Of a stretch of DNA of 64,000 nt, positions 12,232-24,639 are shown one piece after another (within the stretch, counting starts at the first letter, position 1; every line of letters starts with the position of its first letter). The stretch is from contig NC_052030.1 of assembly GCF_015832195.1 (NCBI RefSeq), positions 9,133,439 to 9,197,438 on the forward strand, given 5' to 3'. The notes below the pieces were generated by a model that was not told where the DNA came from, ran no database searches, and saw nothing but the letters and a program-made list of their open reading frames with translations. Made by a program: the position numbers and the translations under genes. This DNA comes from Motacilla alba alba (lineage: Eukaryota; Chordata; Aves; Passeriformes; Motacillidae).

Positions 12232-12306
12232 ATTTATTTTATTTTATTTTATTTTATTTTATTTTATTTTATTTTATTTTATTATTTTATTTTATTTTAT
12301 TTTATT
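12232..12306. repeat. (ATTTT)n pentanucleotide microsatellite
   Basis: About fifteen ATTTT units with one 4-base interruption near 12282, continuing into a degenerate T-rich tail to about 12350. The Phe/Ile/Leu/Tyr-rich frames here are translations of the repeat. Confidence 0.95.
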
Positions 12307-12309
12307 TCT

Positions 12310-13540
12310 CTTTTTTTAAAATTTTACTTGAATTTATTTTATTCTACATCTCTCTGTTTCAACGTTCCATCAGATTGACCCCGGGTCTCATTTCTGCTCT
12401 TCGCTGTTTGCTGTGAAAGGCGAGGAAGGAGTTTTTAATGACACGAGAGGGTTCCAGCTGCCCTCTCCAGCAGCCAGGATCTCCCTGCACATCTCATTCC
12501 CATCCTCACGTGCCATCAACCCCTCCAGTGCTGCCGCACGCTGCTGCCCATCCCAGAGATCCTGGTCATCCCCTCAGGGCACAGCAGAAAATCAAGTTCC
12601 CAAACCCTGAGCTGAAGACCCAGCTGCACTCCAGGTCAACCCACCCAGCTCTGCTGCTTCCCAGGGCAGTGGGGCTGTGCTTCAGCCCTGCCCTTGCCCT
12701 CCAGCGTGCCCCAGCGTGCCCCAGTGGGATGGTTTAGGCTTGTGCAGGCACAGCACTGGGATGAGCAGGGGCTGGGCTCCAGTGCTCACAGCCCAGCTTG
12801 GCACAGGCAGGAGCACAGCTGGGATTTTGGGAAGCACTCTATGGGGACTTTCACAGAATTATTGGTTGCAAACAGAGAATTGCACTTGCAGCAAAGTCAC
12901 TGATACAAAAAAAAAAAAAAAAAAAAAAGAAAAAAACCAAAAAAGGAGGGGTAGCTGCATAGGAGTGGCTGGGAACCTCTTGTGCCAGCCCAACACATTG
13001 GAGCAAACTCAGAGACAGCTCAGGAAAATCCAGCACCTCTGAGCAGGACTCACAGCTCCGTGGGTGAGGCGGGATTTGTGGAAAGAGCAGGGTGGAATGG
13101 GCACAGCTGGAGGAGGCAGCGACCTGGCAGTGCCCAGCCATGGTTCTGGTGGCGAGCGTGTCCACAGGAGGGGCTCTGTGCTTGTAGGAAGGTGACAGGT
13201 GACACGGAGCAAACCCCTGCTCAGCAAACCTCTCACAGCTACCCCACGAGGCAAAGCCCACCCGGCAAAGCCCCCCTGCCCTCCCTGGGCACTGCCAGCC
13301 CTGCTCCCCCCCAGGGCACAGCTGGGCTCCCCACAGCACAGCCCTCACTGCGTGCCAAAAACACAAACCCAGCTACAGGCTGTGTTCCACCTGTAAAGTT
13401 GTAAAATCCTACAAACCACAACAGAATTTCCCACAACAAAGATGCCTTTGGCACAGTTGGGTGATTGGTGCTGTGTCTTTTCCCCTGCAAAACGCTGCTG
13501 ATGGTGCCTCAGAGTCTGTCACTGGGGGTCACTGGGGATC
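12310..13540. other. Non-coding stretch with an A-run
   Basis: An uninterrupted run of A lies at 12907-12928, followed by GAAAAAACC. It is preceded by GATAC and no recognisable retrocopy body, so I do not call a retroposed gene. The rest is GC-moderate sequence without a supported gene. Confidence 0.5.
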
Positions 13541-14100
13541 AGTCCTGCTTTCTGTATGTTTTACCAACCCATATTTCCCATTTATGACACATAAAGCTTT
13601 GGATATCACCAGAGGAAATACTATAGTAAACCTCTAATAAATTATTACAGGCATAAGCAAACTCCAGTAATTTATGGAGGGTTTTGACTTTAATAATGTT
13701 TTGTCTTAGATTTGGCCCTAATTATAAATCATTTGCAAGGACAGTTTAAAATATAAGCAAATCTTATATGGCATTCTTATTATCTACTTAATATCTCAGC
13801 CCCAAAGATTTACTGGATTGCATTCTGGGAATTAGGCAAACTAGGAAACTAAGTAAGAAAGAAACACAGGAAAATTATAGTTTTGTCATAAAACTTTGAT
13901 TGATCAATGATTATTGTAAAACTCTGGTAACTATGCAGATGCCAACATAAATCTGTACCAGAACAGGATTTATTAGGGAAAATACTATATTTTCCACTAT
14001 TTTGACTATAGTGTTAATATGGGCCTGGCAGATTTACTGTGGTTTTAGCTTAATTAACTCTATTTGACTGTATATACCCTTATAATGCATGTATCCCAAG
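13541..14100. promoter_or_regulatory. AT-rich block, candidate conserved non-coding element
   Basis: A sustained AT-rich stretch with TAAT/ATTA cores, TTGATTGATCAATGATTATTG near 13895 and TATTTGACTGTATATA near 14060. The flanks are distinctly GC-richer and no repeat family is recognised. An enhancer-like role is inferred from composition only. Confidence 0.35.
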
Positions 14101-15504
14101 GTGCAGCTGCTGCAGATCCAGTTTTCCCCTTCAGCTGTAGTTTTAAGGAATATTTAAGCCTTGTCAGTGCTCTCAGGCTCAGTCAGGCTCAGCAGCACGG
14201 GGCTCATCTTTGTGTTTATCCTCTCTGAGAAAGCAGAGATGTGATGGCATCTCTTGATGGGCAGGTGCACCGTGTTCCCTGGGAATTCCTTTCTCCTTGG
14301 AGTTTGCTGCAGGTGCACTCCAGCTAACCAAAGCTGCCAAAACCCAGGGAAAAAAATCCACGTATCCACCAAGGAGTGCCCTGTCCTGGGTAGGGATCTG
14401 TATCCATCACTGGTGTGGAGTGAAAAAGGGCAAAGCTCCTGAACACAGAGCTGTGGCAGTGGGGGACACGTGGGACTGGGTTCCAAAGGGAGCCGGGGAC
14501 CCCAAATCAGGGCGTCGCCAAAGCTTTCCATCAGCACGGTAGAAACACCCTTTTCCTAAGGTTTTGTCCCCTTGCAAGCCCCCAGCCTGTGTGTGAATTA
14601 ACCCCCTCCCGGTGCCGGACCTGCTCTGTGAAATCGGGGTTTGCTCCGTCCCTGCCGCTTGCCCGGTGCCTGTTTTTGCCCCACCATGAAATTACCAGAC
14701 TGCCCTTAAACACACTCCTGCAAATGAGGACACCGGAAAAAATGCAATAATTGTGACAGTAACTCACTAGGCCAAGCCTGACATGTCTCTAATTGCCTGC
14801 TAAAATTGTCTCTGTCTCCTAAAGTGCAAATTATCACCCGAAATGACAAGAATAATGAATGAGTAACTCTGATGTAATGCAACAATTAGCCCTTAAAGAC
14901 ACTGTCTAATATGCTAATTCCGAACACCCACTCCTTGTTATTAAGTGGCTGATAATTATTTAATTATCTATCTGCCAGGATGATTTACTTGGTTTATTTA
15001 GCTGCAGATGCAGGGGCAGGAGCTCTCAGGTTTGGGGTCAGGGGGAGGCAGCCCCAGCGCCGGCCGCAGCTCGGGCTCATCCTCCTGCCCGCCTGTCTGC
15101 TCTAATCAGCGGTGTCAGCCCCGGCAGCAGCAAACAACCGGGCTGTGCCGGTGTGCCGAGAGTCCCTGCTGCTCACAGGTCAGAGAGGTGTCAGCCCGGC
15201 TCTTCAGTGAGAAATTGCTATTTCTGCTTTTATTCCGCGCTGTCAGAGCCGTCCTGCTGACGGCTGAGCCTCCGCGCCGCTCGCCCCGCGCGTTGTTTTC
15301 TGGCAATTTCGCGATGATCTCTTTGAAGGTGAGGAAGCTTCTCTGTGCTGGAGGTGTCCGCCAGCCCTGAAGAGGCTTTGCAGCTGCACGGCAAGGCACG
15401 GGAAGGAGATGGGAGCAGCCGGCAGCACTCCCGTATCCCTGAGAAAAATCCGTCAGGGAGAGCAGGCTGAGCTGGGAGATCCTGCTCACGCCACCCCGGG
15501 ACTG
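14101..15504. other. Non-coding stretch; AT-rich piece then a CpG-bearing piece
   Basis: 14750-15000 is AT-rich with many TAAT cores. 15030-15310 is GC-rich with clustered CpG (GCGCCGGCCGCAGC; CGCGCCGCTCGCCCCGCGCG). A donor-like AAG|GTGAGG occurs at about 15330, but no acceptor or recognisable protein accompanies it. No gene called. Confidence 0.45.
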
Positions 15505-15565
15505 GACAGAGGAACGAGGTGGTCCTCAAGTGCCTCCCAACCCAAAACATTTAGGATTCTATGGG
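15505..15565 (+). mobile_element. Very short CR1 3'-end fragment
   Basis: 'CCTCCCAACCCAAAACATTT' followed by AGGATTCTATGGG resembles the last bases of CR1 (CCTTCCAACCCAAACCATTCTATG). Only the final ~60 bases remain recognisable, so confidence is limited. Confidence 0.45.
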
Positions 15566-18500
15566 AATTTACTGACCTGGCCCAAGCAGTCTGACTTGGA
15601 GCTCAGAAGAGCCCATGGGAATGTTTTGAGGGCTCGGGATGTGTGACACCTGGGAAAGAAATGGAAGGTCCTGCGGGCTGTGCCTGTGGAGAGATGCTCC
15701 AGCCTTAACTAAAGGCAAACAGTATGAGGAAAGCCAGAGACTTTCCATCAGAGACTCAGTTCCTTCTTTGTTCAACAAATTCTTCTGAAAAATTCCGATT
15801 AAGCGCAGCCTTTGCAAAAAGAACAACTTCTGTGAGGTGTAAATAAATCCTTTCTTGCCCTGAGCTCTGCCCAGGAGGGACCACTCTGTCTGTGAATTAA
15901 CACTCTCCGGCAGTCAGAGGCTTCTTTAATTAGCAGACATCCTGAATCCTGCCCAGATATATGTCCCACATCCCTGTTGGTGTATGACTAATGCCAGACG
16001 CACGCCACAGCTTTGTTTACGGCAGCTCTTCTCTCTGCTGGCCTGGCCTTTCTTTGTCCTGGGTGTTTAAAGCACAGGTTTATACCTGAGTGGCCTGTCC
16101 CTGGTCAGTGACATCCTGGGGACACGAGGCAAGGGAGCACATCCCAGATTTTCTTCCAGGAGCCGCCGCATCCGAGTGTGGCGCAGTGCCACGTGCCCCC
16201 GGTGCTTTGGAGCGTGGATTTTTGATGGGCACTGGAAGCATTTTCCTACAGAACAAATCCCTCCCGGCCTCAGCACAGGAGTGATGGACACGGGGGGAGG
16301 AGAGGGAGCACCGGGGCTGGTTCCTGCACCCCCAGCAAGGCCCCCTGTGCTCCTGCCCAGCTGCAATTAGCACTGCATTATTGACCACGCTGGACGCTCC
16401 GCCCTGCTGGAATGAAGAGGAATTCTGTGTCTGTGGTGAATTTAGTTGACTTTGGAGATTTTTTAATGCAGTAATAACTCCACACTCCCTCTTCCAGCGC
16501 GAAGCCGGGGAGCTGTTCATTATCCGGATTCTGTCTAGAAAGGACTTTTTATCATCAGATTCCCAGGACAGGAGCAGAATTTAATCTTCTGACTGCAGCT
16601 GAGCCAAAGAGCAAAGCCACCTCAAGGTCACCTGGCCCGAGGGGCGGCTGGGATGTGCTGAGGTGACAAGGAAGGTGCCAGCCCTGGCATGGGACAGCCC
16701 TGGTGCCTGCCCTGCTGCTATTTATGTGATTCTCACCCAAAAAAGACACGAGGCAGGGGAAAGGCAGGAGGTGTGAGCTTTTGCTGGGCTCAGAGCAAGG
16801 CAGGGCCCAGCTGGGGGGTCTGGGGAAGGGGAGAAGGGCACAGCCCCCTCCTCCCTCCCTCTCCCTCCCTCACACTGCAGCTGCAGCAGGATCCTGCCAG
16901 GGGCCAGGCAGAGGGGGCAGATGCCATGCACAGGTGCCAGCACCGTGCAGATGTGCCAGCTGCTGAGCAGGGCTGCCATATGCCATGCAGGGGTGCCAGC
17001 TGCTGAGCAGGGGTGGCAGCCACTGCATCCCCAGCCGTGGCTCTGGTGCTGAGCCAGCGCTGTCGAGCAGGGGAGAGGCTCACAGGGATGAAGGAGACTC
17101 CCTACAAATCCAGGGATTCCCTCCTTTGCAGTGTGAGCCCCCGGAGCCAGAGGATGCAGCCTCCCCAAAAGGCAGTGTGCTGCACATTCCTGCTCCCTGC
17201 ACACCTGCAGGGAAAAGAGTCCTAATTCCTAAAATCTCTCTATTAAGGAGCAGGAGGGAACCTGGGCTCTGCCCTGCCTTGGCCAATTCTTGATTGTTCC
17301 CCACAATAATTTTTCTTTCTTCTTTCAAGAAGACTTCTTTCCTCCTCCCCGTTTTCCTGTGAGCCCCCTGATGCAATGAGTTAAATATTAACTAAAAAAA
17401 GTCCAAAAAATTCTGGCATATCCCAGAGGCCCCGCACTCAGCCCAGGCTCTGCTCAAAGCAGTAACAATTAAGACCTGGACAGTTTATTTTTTCCTTCTA
17501 AACAAAGAATTAATGATGCATGAGGACCTGGGGGGAAATTGCTCATAATTTATGACGGCACGTTTAGGTGAGGGTGGGAAGTTATGTAAAGCAAGGGAAG
17601 GGTTGGGAAGGTAAACACTGCGAGCAGCCGCCTGCGTGGCTGCACTGACAATTTCAAATCTACTCCATCCCATTAACCCACCTAAAATAACTGTGATGGT
17701 AATAACCCTTCAGACACAAATGCTTGTGCAGACAAAGGTGTTATTAAGTTAAATTACCCTAAAAGTGTCGGATTGACAGAAAGGTTCACTCAGTGGTTTG
17801 GCATCCGAGGGCCTCGGTGACGTGAGTAAACAGTCGCTCAGGCTTTGTTCCTGCTTTGCAAGGCTCAGCGCTGGGATTTGGGGCTTCTGCTGCTGCTGCT
17901 GAGCACAGTGTCTGCTGGGAGATGTGTCTGTGCCTTTTGGAGAGGGCTGGAGCCCTGGGATGGTGCCCTGGGATGTTCCCAGGGAGTCCAGCAGCTTCTA
18001 AACCCCGCAGCCCATATCCTGGGCTCACACAGCCCCTTGCTGAGCGGATCCTTGGGATCCCTGCCTGACTTTTGGGTGTGCTTCCTTTGAGAACTCCCTC
18101 CATCACCCAGGGGCTGGCACTGGGCAAAGTCCTGGTTCTCCTGGAGCACTGGCAGTTCCATGGGAGTGACCTCCACAGCCCCACAGCCCTGCAGGGTGAC
18201 CAGGACCCTCGGAGGCTGCATCCAGGGTGAGTCCCTCTGCCTGTCTGGGGGTGCAGGACGGTGCTCTTCCCCCCAGTGCCTCCCGCACAGCTCCTTCTCC
18301 AGCAGCCCTGGCCAGGAAAGTCTGAGCTGCACCCCCCCATTCCCCCAGCAGCATCTGCCTGAGGAGCCTTAATTAAAGTTCTTCCCTTGCTTTTATTATC
18401 CAACACGCTCGGCTCGGCTGCGCGGCTCCGCTGAGAGCGCTCGGCTCCGGTGTTGAGCTGAGCTGGGAGCATATTTTAAGAGAGCAGGCAGAGCATTCCT

Positions 18501-19310
18501 GTTCCCGAGATGTCCCGTCCTCCCTGATGCAGATTCTGACTCCTGTTCCACACTCTGCAGCAAGATAAGCCATAATTAATAATTAATACCGTTATTTAAT
18601 CCCTTACATTCCTAGAGCTCGGCTTGTCCTGAGGATCCCCTGGCTCGAGCCATTCCCAGGGATGGGCAGGGAGGGCAGAGGCTCCTCTGTGCCCTTGGCA
18701 GGGGCTCCAAGGACTCTGGATGGGAGTTAGGTCAAAAAATTGGGAGTGATGCTCATGTCCCAGGCCCCAGCCACACGGGACAGAAAAGGAGGAGACCTTC
18801 CAAGCTCCTGTCACTGCTGAAAGCTGCCGGTGTTGGACCACTGGAGCCAAAATTCATGGTGGGGACTGAAATGACATGGACAGGAATGGAAATGTGGCTT
18901 TTTTAGGGGTGTGGAAGAGGTATTCCCATGGGCATGAGTCACCCCATGATGGATCCATTACTCTCTCTGTGACACGTCCCCCTCCGTGCTGGGACAGCCT
19001 GTGGAATGTCAGACCCCAGCCAGAACTTCTCCAGCCTCAGCTCCCTCCTCCACCACACTTTCCTGGAAAAAAACAGACCGTCTCAGTGGTTACAGACCGT
19101 GGTAATCTCTGGGAATTTTAAAGCACTCCCACATCCCTCCCTTCCCAGAGCCACAGGGAATTCTGCACTGCTCTCCCCTCAGGAGAACTCCAACAGGTGA
19201 TCCCACACTGTTTCCTCCTGCTCCCTCTCATCTTTCTCTTTTTTTGGATGTTTTTCCCATCCTGGAGGTACCTTTGAAATCTCCCAGCGTCAACTGGAAT
19301 CAGCTCTGGC
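15566..19310. other. Non-coding stretch, no gene seen
   Basis: Mostly GC-moderate sequence. A near-tandem GGTGCCAGCTGCTGAGCAGG pair lies at about 16940-17020. AT-rich pieces lie at 15880-15960, 17480-17800 and 18570-18605. The 228-codon minus frame at 17786-18472 is low-complexity Gly/Ser/Pro/Arg sequence without a domain and overlaps a second frame. Confidence 0.45.
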
Positions 19311-19780
19311 TTCTCTCTGGGCTAATAAATTAGAAATGCCACATTCCCCCAAACTGCATTATTACCGTTTATAATTTTGATTGTTCATTTGCATACGGAA
19401 ATGAGTCCTGTGACATGCGTGAATTTTATTTTATTCTTGGACTAATTATAAACAAGAATGCCACATTATTTACATAACTAATTATTGTTCCTTCTGTTCT
19501 CCCATTTTGAAATCACAGGCCCATTCTCCGCCGGTTAACGATGCAAATGAACAATCAGAGAACATTTCCAAACTTTCTGAATTTGTCCTATTTGCATCAA
19601 ATACAAATTCCTTTGAATGGGAGATAATATGCTTTTCCATTTTAATGGAAGTAAATTAGGCTGATCTTAATTTATAGTTAATTTGAATGACTAATTTCTG
19701 TCTACCTGAGTGTATTTTTTCAGAGGCCAGTCGTAGATGTTTATTAACCCATAAATCTGCTTTTCGCTAGAAACAAAGGA
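19311..19780. promoter_or_regulatory. AT-rich block with three octamer motifs
   Basis: Three perfect octamers lie within 211 bases: ATTTGCAT at 19387-19394, ATGCAAAT at 19541-19548 and ATTTGCAT at 19590-19597. TAATTA cores surround them. The octamer is the classical site of POU-domain factors such as Oct/Brn proteins. No transposon is recognised. I infer a possible enhancer. Confidence 0.4.
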
Positions 19781-19911
19781 AAATTTTGTCCCAAAAAAGT
19801 GGCTTTTTGCCTTTGTTTTGGAACAGATATTCTCCTTTTTCTGGCTGCCTGCCCACCTCCCTACCTGGGAGCTCCTGTCTGGGAGGGGGATGGGGTAGCA
19901 CCAGCACTTGG

Positions 19912-20000
19912 CAGCCCAACCTGGCCTTGGACACTTCCAGGGATGTGGCTTCTCTGGGAAACCTGTGCCAGGGAAGGATTTCTTCCATCTATGTGGATAT
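19912..20000 (-). mobile_element. CR1 LINE fragment
   Basis: 'CCCAACCTGGCCTTGGACAC' through TTCTCTGGGAAACCTGTGCCAGG and AAGGATTTCTTCC is the antisense of the CR1 3' region. Both ends are lost. Confidence 0.7.
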
Positions 20001-20785
20001 TTGTCCCCTCAGGATCTCCTGGGGTGAGAGAGCAGCCTGAGGGCAGTTCCCTGGGACAGCCGGGGCACCTCCTCAAAACAGCCTCTAAATAAATGTGTTC
20101 CTTCAAAAATAACTCCGCAGACACATCATCCCTCTGCCAACGGCTGAATGGGCTCCCAAGGAGCCGTTATGTTCTATGTGGTAGAAAATATGAATTTTAA
20201 ACTGGATCCTAAATACAGCTTTTATAGGAGGCGGCGTCACAGCTCACAAAGAGCAGTCACAGTCCAGCGGGTGGATAATGCACAGCTGGAAGAATTGTCT
20301 CCATTCTCACACACTTCCACAAGTGATAAATCTCAGGAAGGTGCTGGCAGCAGCCCCTGCTCCAAGCTGGCAGCGGGGCAGGAGGCCAGGCCTGGTGTCC
20401 CCAGCATCCCACAGGATGGAGAGGGTGCTCCCGTGAGGCTGCACCACAGGGAGGGGGAGAACGGGGCTGAAACCTTCCCATGGTGCCAGAACAGCACCAA
20501 GGAAAACATCCCACCCTACAAATTCCTGATCTGCACAGCGGCTTTTACTCCTGCATGGACAGGGGTGTGTTAATAATTTTCAATATTAATGTAAATAACA
20601 ACAGAAAAACTGCTGTGGGGATGTGGGAAACTGTGCTGAAAAGTTTCTCCTTATTCCAGCAAATAGTCAGTTCCACAAGACAATTTTCTGCAAAGTTGAA
20701 CTTTTATTTTATTGAGCTGAATTTTTTTAATTGCCTCAAGTATAACATGACATCAGGACAGGCCAGTGGGGAGGAACCTCTGTGT
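20001..20785. other. Non-coding stretch, no gene seen
   Basis: A 141-codon + frame (20148-20573) crosses this stretch. It has no recognisable domain and no flanking splice signals that fit. An AT-rich piece lies at 20565-20745. Confidence 0.45.
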
Positions 20786-20955
20786 GAGGGTGGTGGCACA
20801 GGGTGCCCAGAGAAGCTGTGGCTGTCCCATCCCTGGAAGTGTCCAAGGCCAGGTTGGATGGGGCTTGGAGCAACCTGGGATAGTGGAAGGGGGTAGAACT
20901 GGATAAGCTTTGAATTCCCTTCTAACCCAAACCATTCTGGGATTCCATGAACCCT
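20786..20955 (+). mobile_element. CR1 LINE fragment (3' end)
   Basis: GCACAGGGTGCCCAGAGAAG, 'CCCTGGAAGTGTCCAAGGCC' and GGAGCAACCTGGGATAGTGG are CR1 hallmarks. The copy ends AACCCAAACCATTCTGGGATTCCATGA, a worn form of the ATTCTATG terminal repeat. Confidence 0.9.
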
Positions 20956-23900
20956 GGGGTGTCCCTAGGCTGACATCTGCCACAGCTCCCATTCCTGGAC
21001 TGAGAAGAAAACCAAGCACATCAGCCCAAGTTTTTATTCAGCTTTTCTCCAGCTCTGATCTCTGCACAGCAAGAAAAGGGAGCTGCCCTGTCGCTCCTGT
21101 TTAATGTAACTGGAACCCAGAGTAATTGTTCCTGGATTCTTCAGGCCAGATTCAGCTCCTATTAAAGTCAATAATTAGATTTTGATCACCCGTAATTGGA
21201 AGTGCTGCCCAGCCAGCTGAGCTGCCTCTGCACGCCGCGCACGGGGCTGGAGCCCAGGGCCTGCTCTGCTGCACAGGAACAACTGGCGCTGCCAGCAATT
21301 CAAACATTTTCAGACTCTTCCAAGCAAAACACAAAAATCTGGGGAGCCTCTCTTCTTCCCAGTGCTCACAAGGCCCTCAGCAGCATCTCCACCTGCCCAG
21401 TGGGGACACTGGTGTCCCAGACCAGCAGCAGGACACGGACAGTGCTGCCAGGGATCCAGTGCCACCAGGGTGAGAAGGGTCTTGCAGCCCTGGCATGGTC
21501 CCAGGGCTGCCAGCCCCTGCCACGGGGCCAGGGAGCAGCTGGGTGGGTGTCACCTGTGCTGGCACTGCCCTGTGTTGGGCCAGCAGGTCCTCGTCCTTGG
21601 GCCACAGATCCTTCCCATCTCCCAGAGAGGAGAGAAGGACTGGAGCTTATTTAGCTGGAAATTCCAATCAAATTAGTGACCTGGAGCTAGTTTTTGCTTT
21701 TACTAATGCAATTAAAGAATCTAATTGTATTAATCAAAATCATATTATATTGCCAATAATTAAATTCCCTTTGACACCATTGTTTACACTTCCATTGCTT
21801 ATTAATTAGTCTGACCTCGTTAGTCCCTTATGGAATGGGGAGAGACTCCTTGGTGTGGTTGGGCAGGAGCTGCCAGGGACAGGGGGATGGGCAGGGGATG
21901 AATAGGGGCAGGATCCCGGGATTTCAGAGCTCCTGGTCCCAGCAGGGCTCTGGGAAGCGGCTCCCAGAGCACTCAGCAGCCGTGGCCAGCCCGGGAGCCC
22001 CGGGGCTCGCAGCCGCCGCTGGAGCTCAGCGGCAAACAGGGACTGAGCCTTTCCCCACAGCTGCTCGTCCTTCCTGGCCTGAAAAGCCTCTTTATCCTCC
22101 ACACAAAGCCCAAATTCCCTTTCTTCCCCGCAGGAGCCAGCAGTGCGTGACTTTCTTCTTCAGCTGCCTTTTGCATTTCCAAGTCCGTCCTCTCCTCTCC
22201 CCTCGGACTTTTCTTTGGCCAAACAAAAGCTGCTTCCTCTGCCTCTGCTTTCACCCCTCCCATTCCAGGTTATTTCACAGGGCTCTGCCGAATTCCTCTG
22301 CACCAAACCATTTGTAAGTGTAGCTATAAATACAAATGGAGAGGAAACTCTTCTGGATCTGGGGCTAATCAGCAGAGGAATGAGCTGGGAATGTGAAGGC
22401 AGCAGGCTTGTCTGGGGATGGCTGTGAAAGAATGAAATTCATAATTCCTCGGAGGAAAAAAGGAAGAAAAGCCAAGTGAAAAGAGGGGACTTATAGAAAG
22501 AGAAAATTCACACAAAGAGCAGGAATAGCCAGGTTCCTAAATAAATTACTGTAATAAACAAGGGATCTCAAAATACAAGGATCACGAGGGGCCATCACGG
22601 GACAAGGGCCAGCATTCCCAGCAGCAGGGCACAGACATTGTCACTGGGAGGGCACCTCACTTGGGAATTTGGGATGAGGAGAGGCTTTCCCAGCAGAAGC
22701 TGGTGGCTGAGTGAGGGGTGTTTGCTGCGTGGTTGCAGCACCGTTAATTCCTAATTGGATCTGCCGTTCCTTCTGATAAGCCCTGCCAAGTTGTATCACC
22801 ACTGCTGGGCTGAGTTCAGCTGGAAGGAGTTGCCATTATTGTAATTATAATTATGGATTTCATGTGCTCCTTCAGACCCCCTCGTGTGCCCCACTTCTCT
22901 GCTCGGACCACGCTCCCCAGTCCATGGGGGAGAGGCTCACTGGGGTGTGGACATGATGGGAGGGGGTGACTTGGAGCCCTCTGTCCCATCCTAGGACCCG
23001 AGGAGGGGCTGGGGGCTCAGTAAACTCAAACTGGGAGCTCAGTGAACTCAAACTCATTTCTCCATGGACCCCATCCCACCTCCCTGCCCCCTGCCATGGA
23101 CCCCTGAGCATGGAGCTGATGTTCCTGGGGGCTTTGTGCCCCCAGAGCAGGGGCACAGCAGGCTCTGACCCTGGCCTGCATTCCTCCCATCTGCCCAGCC
23201 CAGCCCGGCCCCAGCTCTGGCTGCGCCTGCCTTGGATCCCGCTTGGATTAGAAATGGCAATTCCAGGCTGGGAACTTTTAATAATGGTGCTCAGAGAAAT
23301 GCCTGCAAGGCTAAATTGCTTCATTTGCATTGTCTTGGAATATTTTTGCATATCATAAAAACCCGTATTTTTGCTGTGCCCTTTTCCCCTTGCTCCCCTC
23401 CCCACAGCTTCGTTGGGAATGGGGAGTGCGGAGCCCCACGGCTCGGATCCCCCACACACTGCACAGAGCCAGGAGTTTTCCCTGATCCCACACTGGCTTT
23501 CTGGAGGAGGATGTGGTCCCCAAAAGCTGCCAGCTCAGTTGCTGGGCGCTTCTGCAGCTCTCCCCCTCCTCATCCCACAGGATCTGTCTCCCTGGCTTGG
23601 GGCAGCAGGAACCAGCTTGGGGGAACGGGGCGTTTTGCTCTGCTGAAGGCCAGCTCTGTCTGTAGAGGGGACTGCAGGGGGGGCACAGCCACTGCCAGGA
23701 GAGAGGGAGCAGCCCCCAGCCCTTCACCTTCTCCCTTCCCACCTGACAGTGCTGGGAGTGCACCTGGGAACACCCAGGAGATGCCACCTCCCTGCTGGGC
23801 CACCCAGGAGAGGGTGGCAGGTGTGGGATGGCTCTAGGACAGGTCATTGCTCTAAGAACACCTTCAGCCTCTCCAGACTAACCCAAATATCTGCAGCCTG

Positions 23901-24426
23901 GCCGTGCATTCCCCCTGCCTGGCCTTGCCCTGCTCCCAGCCTGGCCTTCCTGCAGTCCCAGGCTGGAATCCCGGCAGGAAGGGCGGCCAAGCCCGGCTCA
24001 GCGAGCGCTAACGAGCACGGGGCTGATGGATGCTGCTGCACCGTCCTTCCCCGGAACAGAGGCCACAGGGAAAACAGAGCAAGGGAGGAGGAAAATCGGC
24101 TGGAATCTAATTGTGGAGGCGGGGGAGATGCAGAGGGAGAGGCGAGGATTGATAGCTGTCTGCTCTGCTGCACCTTGGAGGAATCATTAACATCTGATTA
24201 ATTAGTTAAGGGCTGCTTTGCAAGTGTAAAGCTCTGCACAAGCGCAAAGGATAAATGGGATGAGCTGGAGTGGCTGGAGATGGCACTCGAGGTGATGGAG
24301 GCACTTCAGAGGAGAGGGGGAAGAGAAAGGCAGTGACAGCAGCAGACGTGGAGCTGGGACTGGGATAAACTGCTCCGGTCTGGGCAGCACCAGGGGGCTC
24401 AGGAAGGGCTTGAGTGCAGGTACCAG
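20956..24426. other. Non-coding stretch, no gene seen
   Basis: Contains an AT-rich piece at 21640-21830 and an octamer ATTTGCAT at 23323-23330. Frames up to 201 codons (23232-23837) are GC-driven, overlapped by antisense frames, and lack any recognisable motif. Confidence 0.45.
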
Positions 24427-24639
24427 CCCTTCTCCTTCTCCTTCTCCTTCTCCTTCTCCTTCTCCTTCTCCTTCTCCTTCTCCTTCTCCTTCTCCTTCTC
24501 CTTCTCCTTCTCCTTCTCCTTCTCCTTCTCCTTCTCCTTCTCCTTCTCCTTCTCCTTCTCCTTCTCCTCCTCCTCCTCCTCCTCCTCCTCCATTCCTCCA
24601 TCTCCTTCTTCTCCTTCTCCTCCTCCTTCTCCTTCCCTC
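24427..24639. repeat. Polypyrimidine microsatellite: (TTCTCC)n then (TCC)n
   Basis: Pure C/T on the + strand from 24427 to 24591: about 23 TTCTCC hexamers, then about 8 TCC units. A short A-interrupted continuation runs to about 24639. The overlapping frames translate as Pro-Ser, Leu, Arg, Glu-Gly or Glu-Lys runs and are not genes. The tract has mirror symmetry. Confidence 0.97.

Noticed and set aside
12907..12938. Poly(A) tail of a processed pseudogene
   Set aside because: No retrocopy body or target-site duplication is recognisable upstream.
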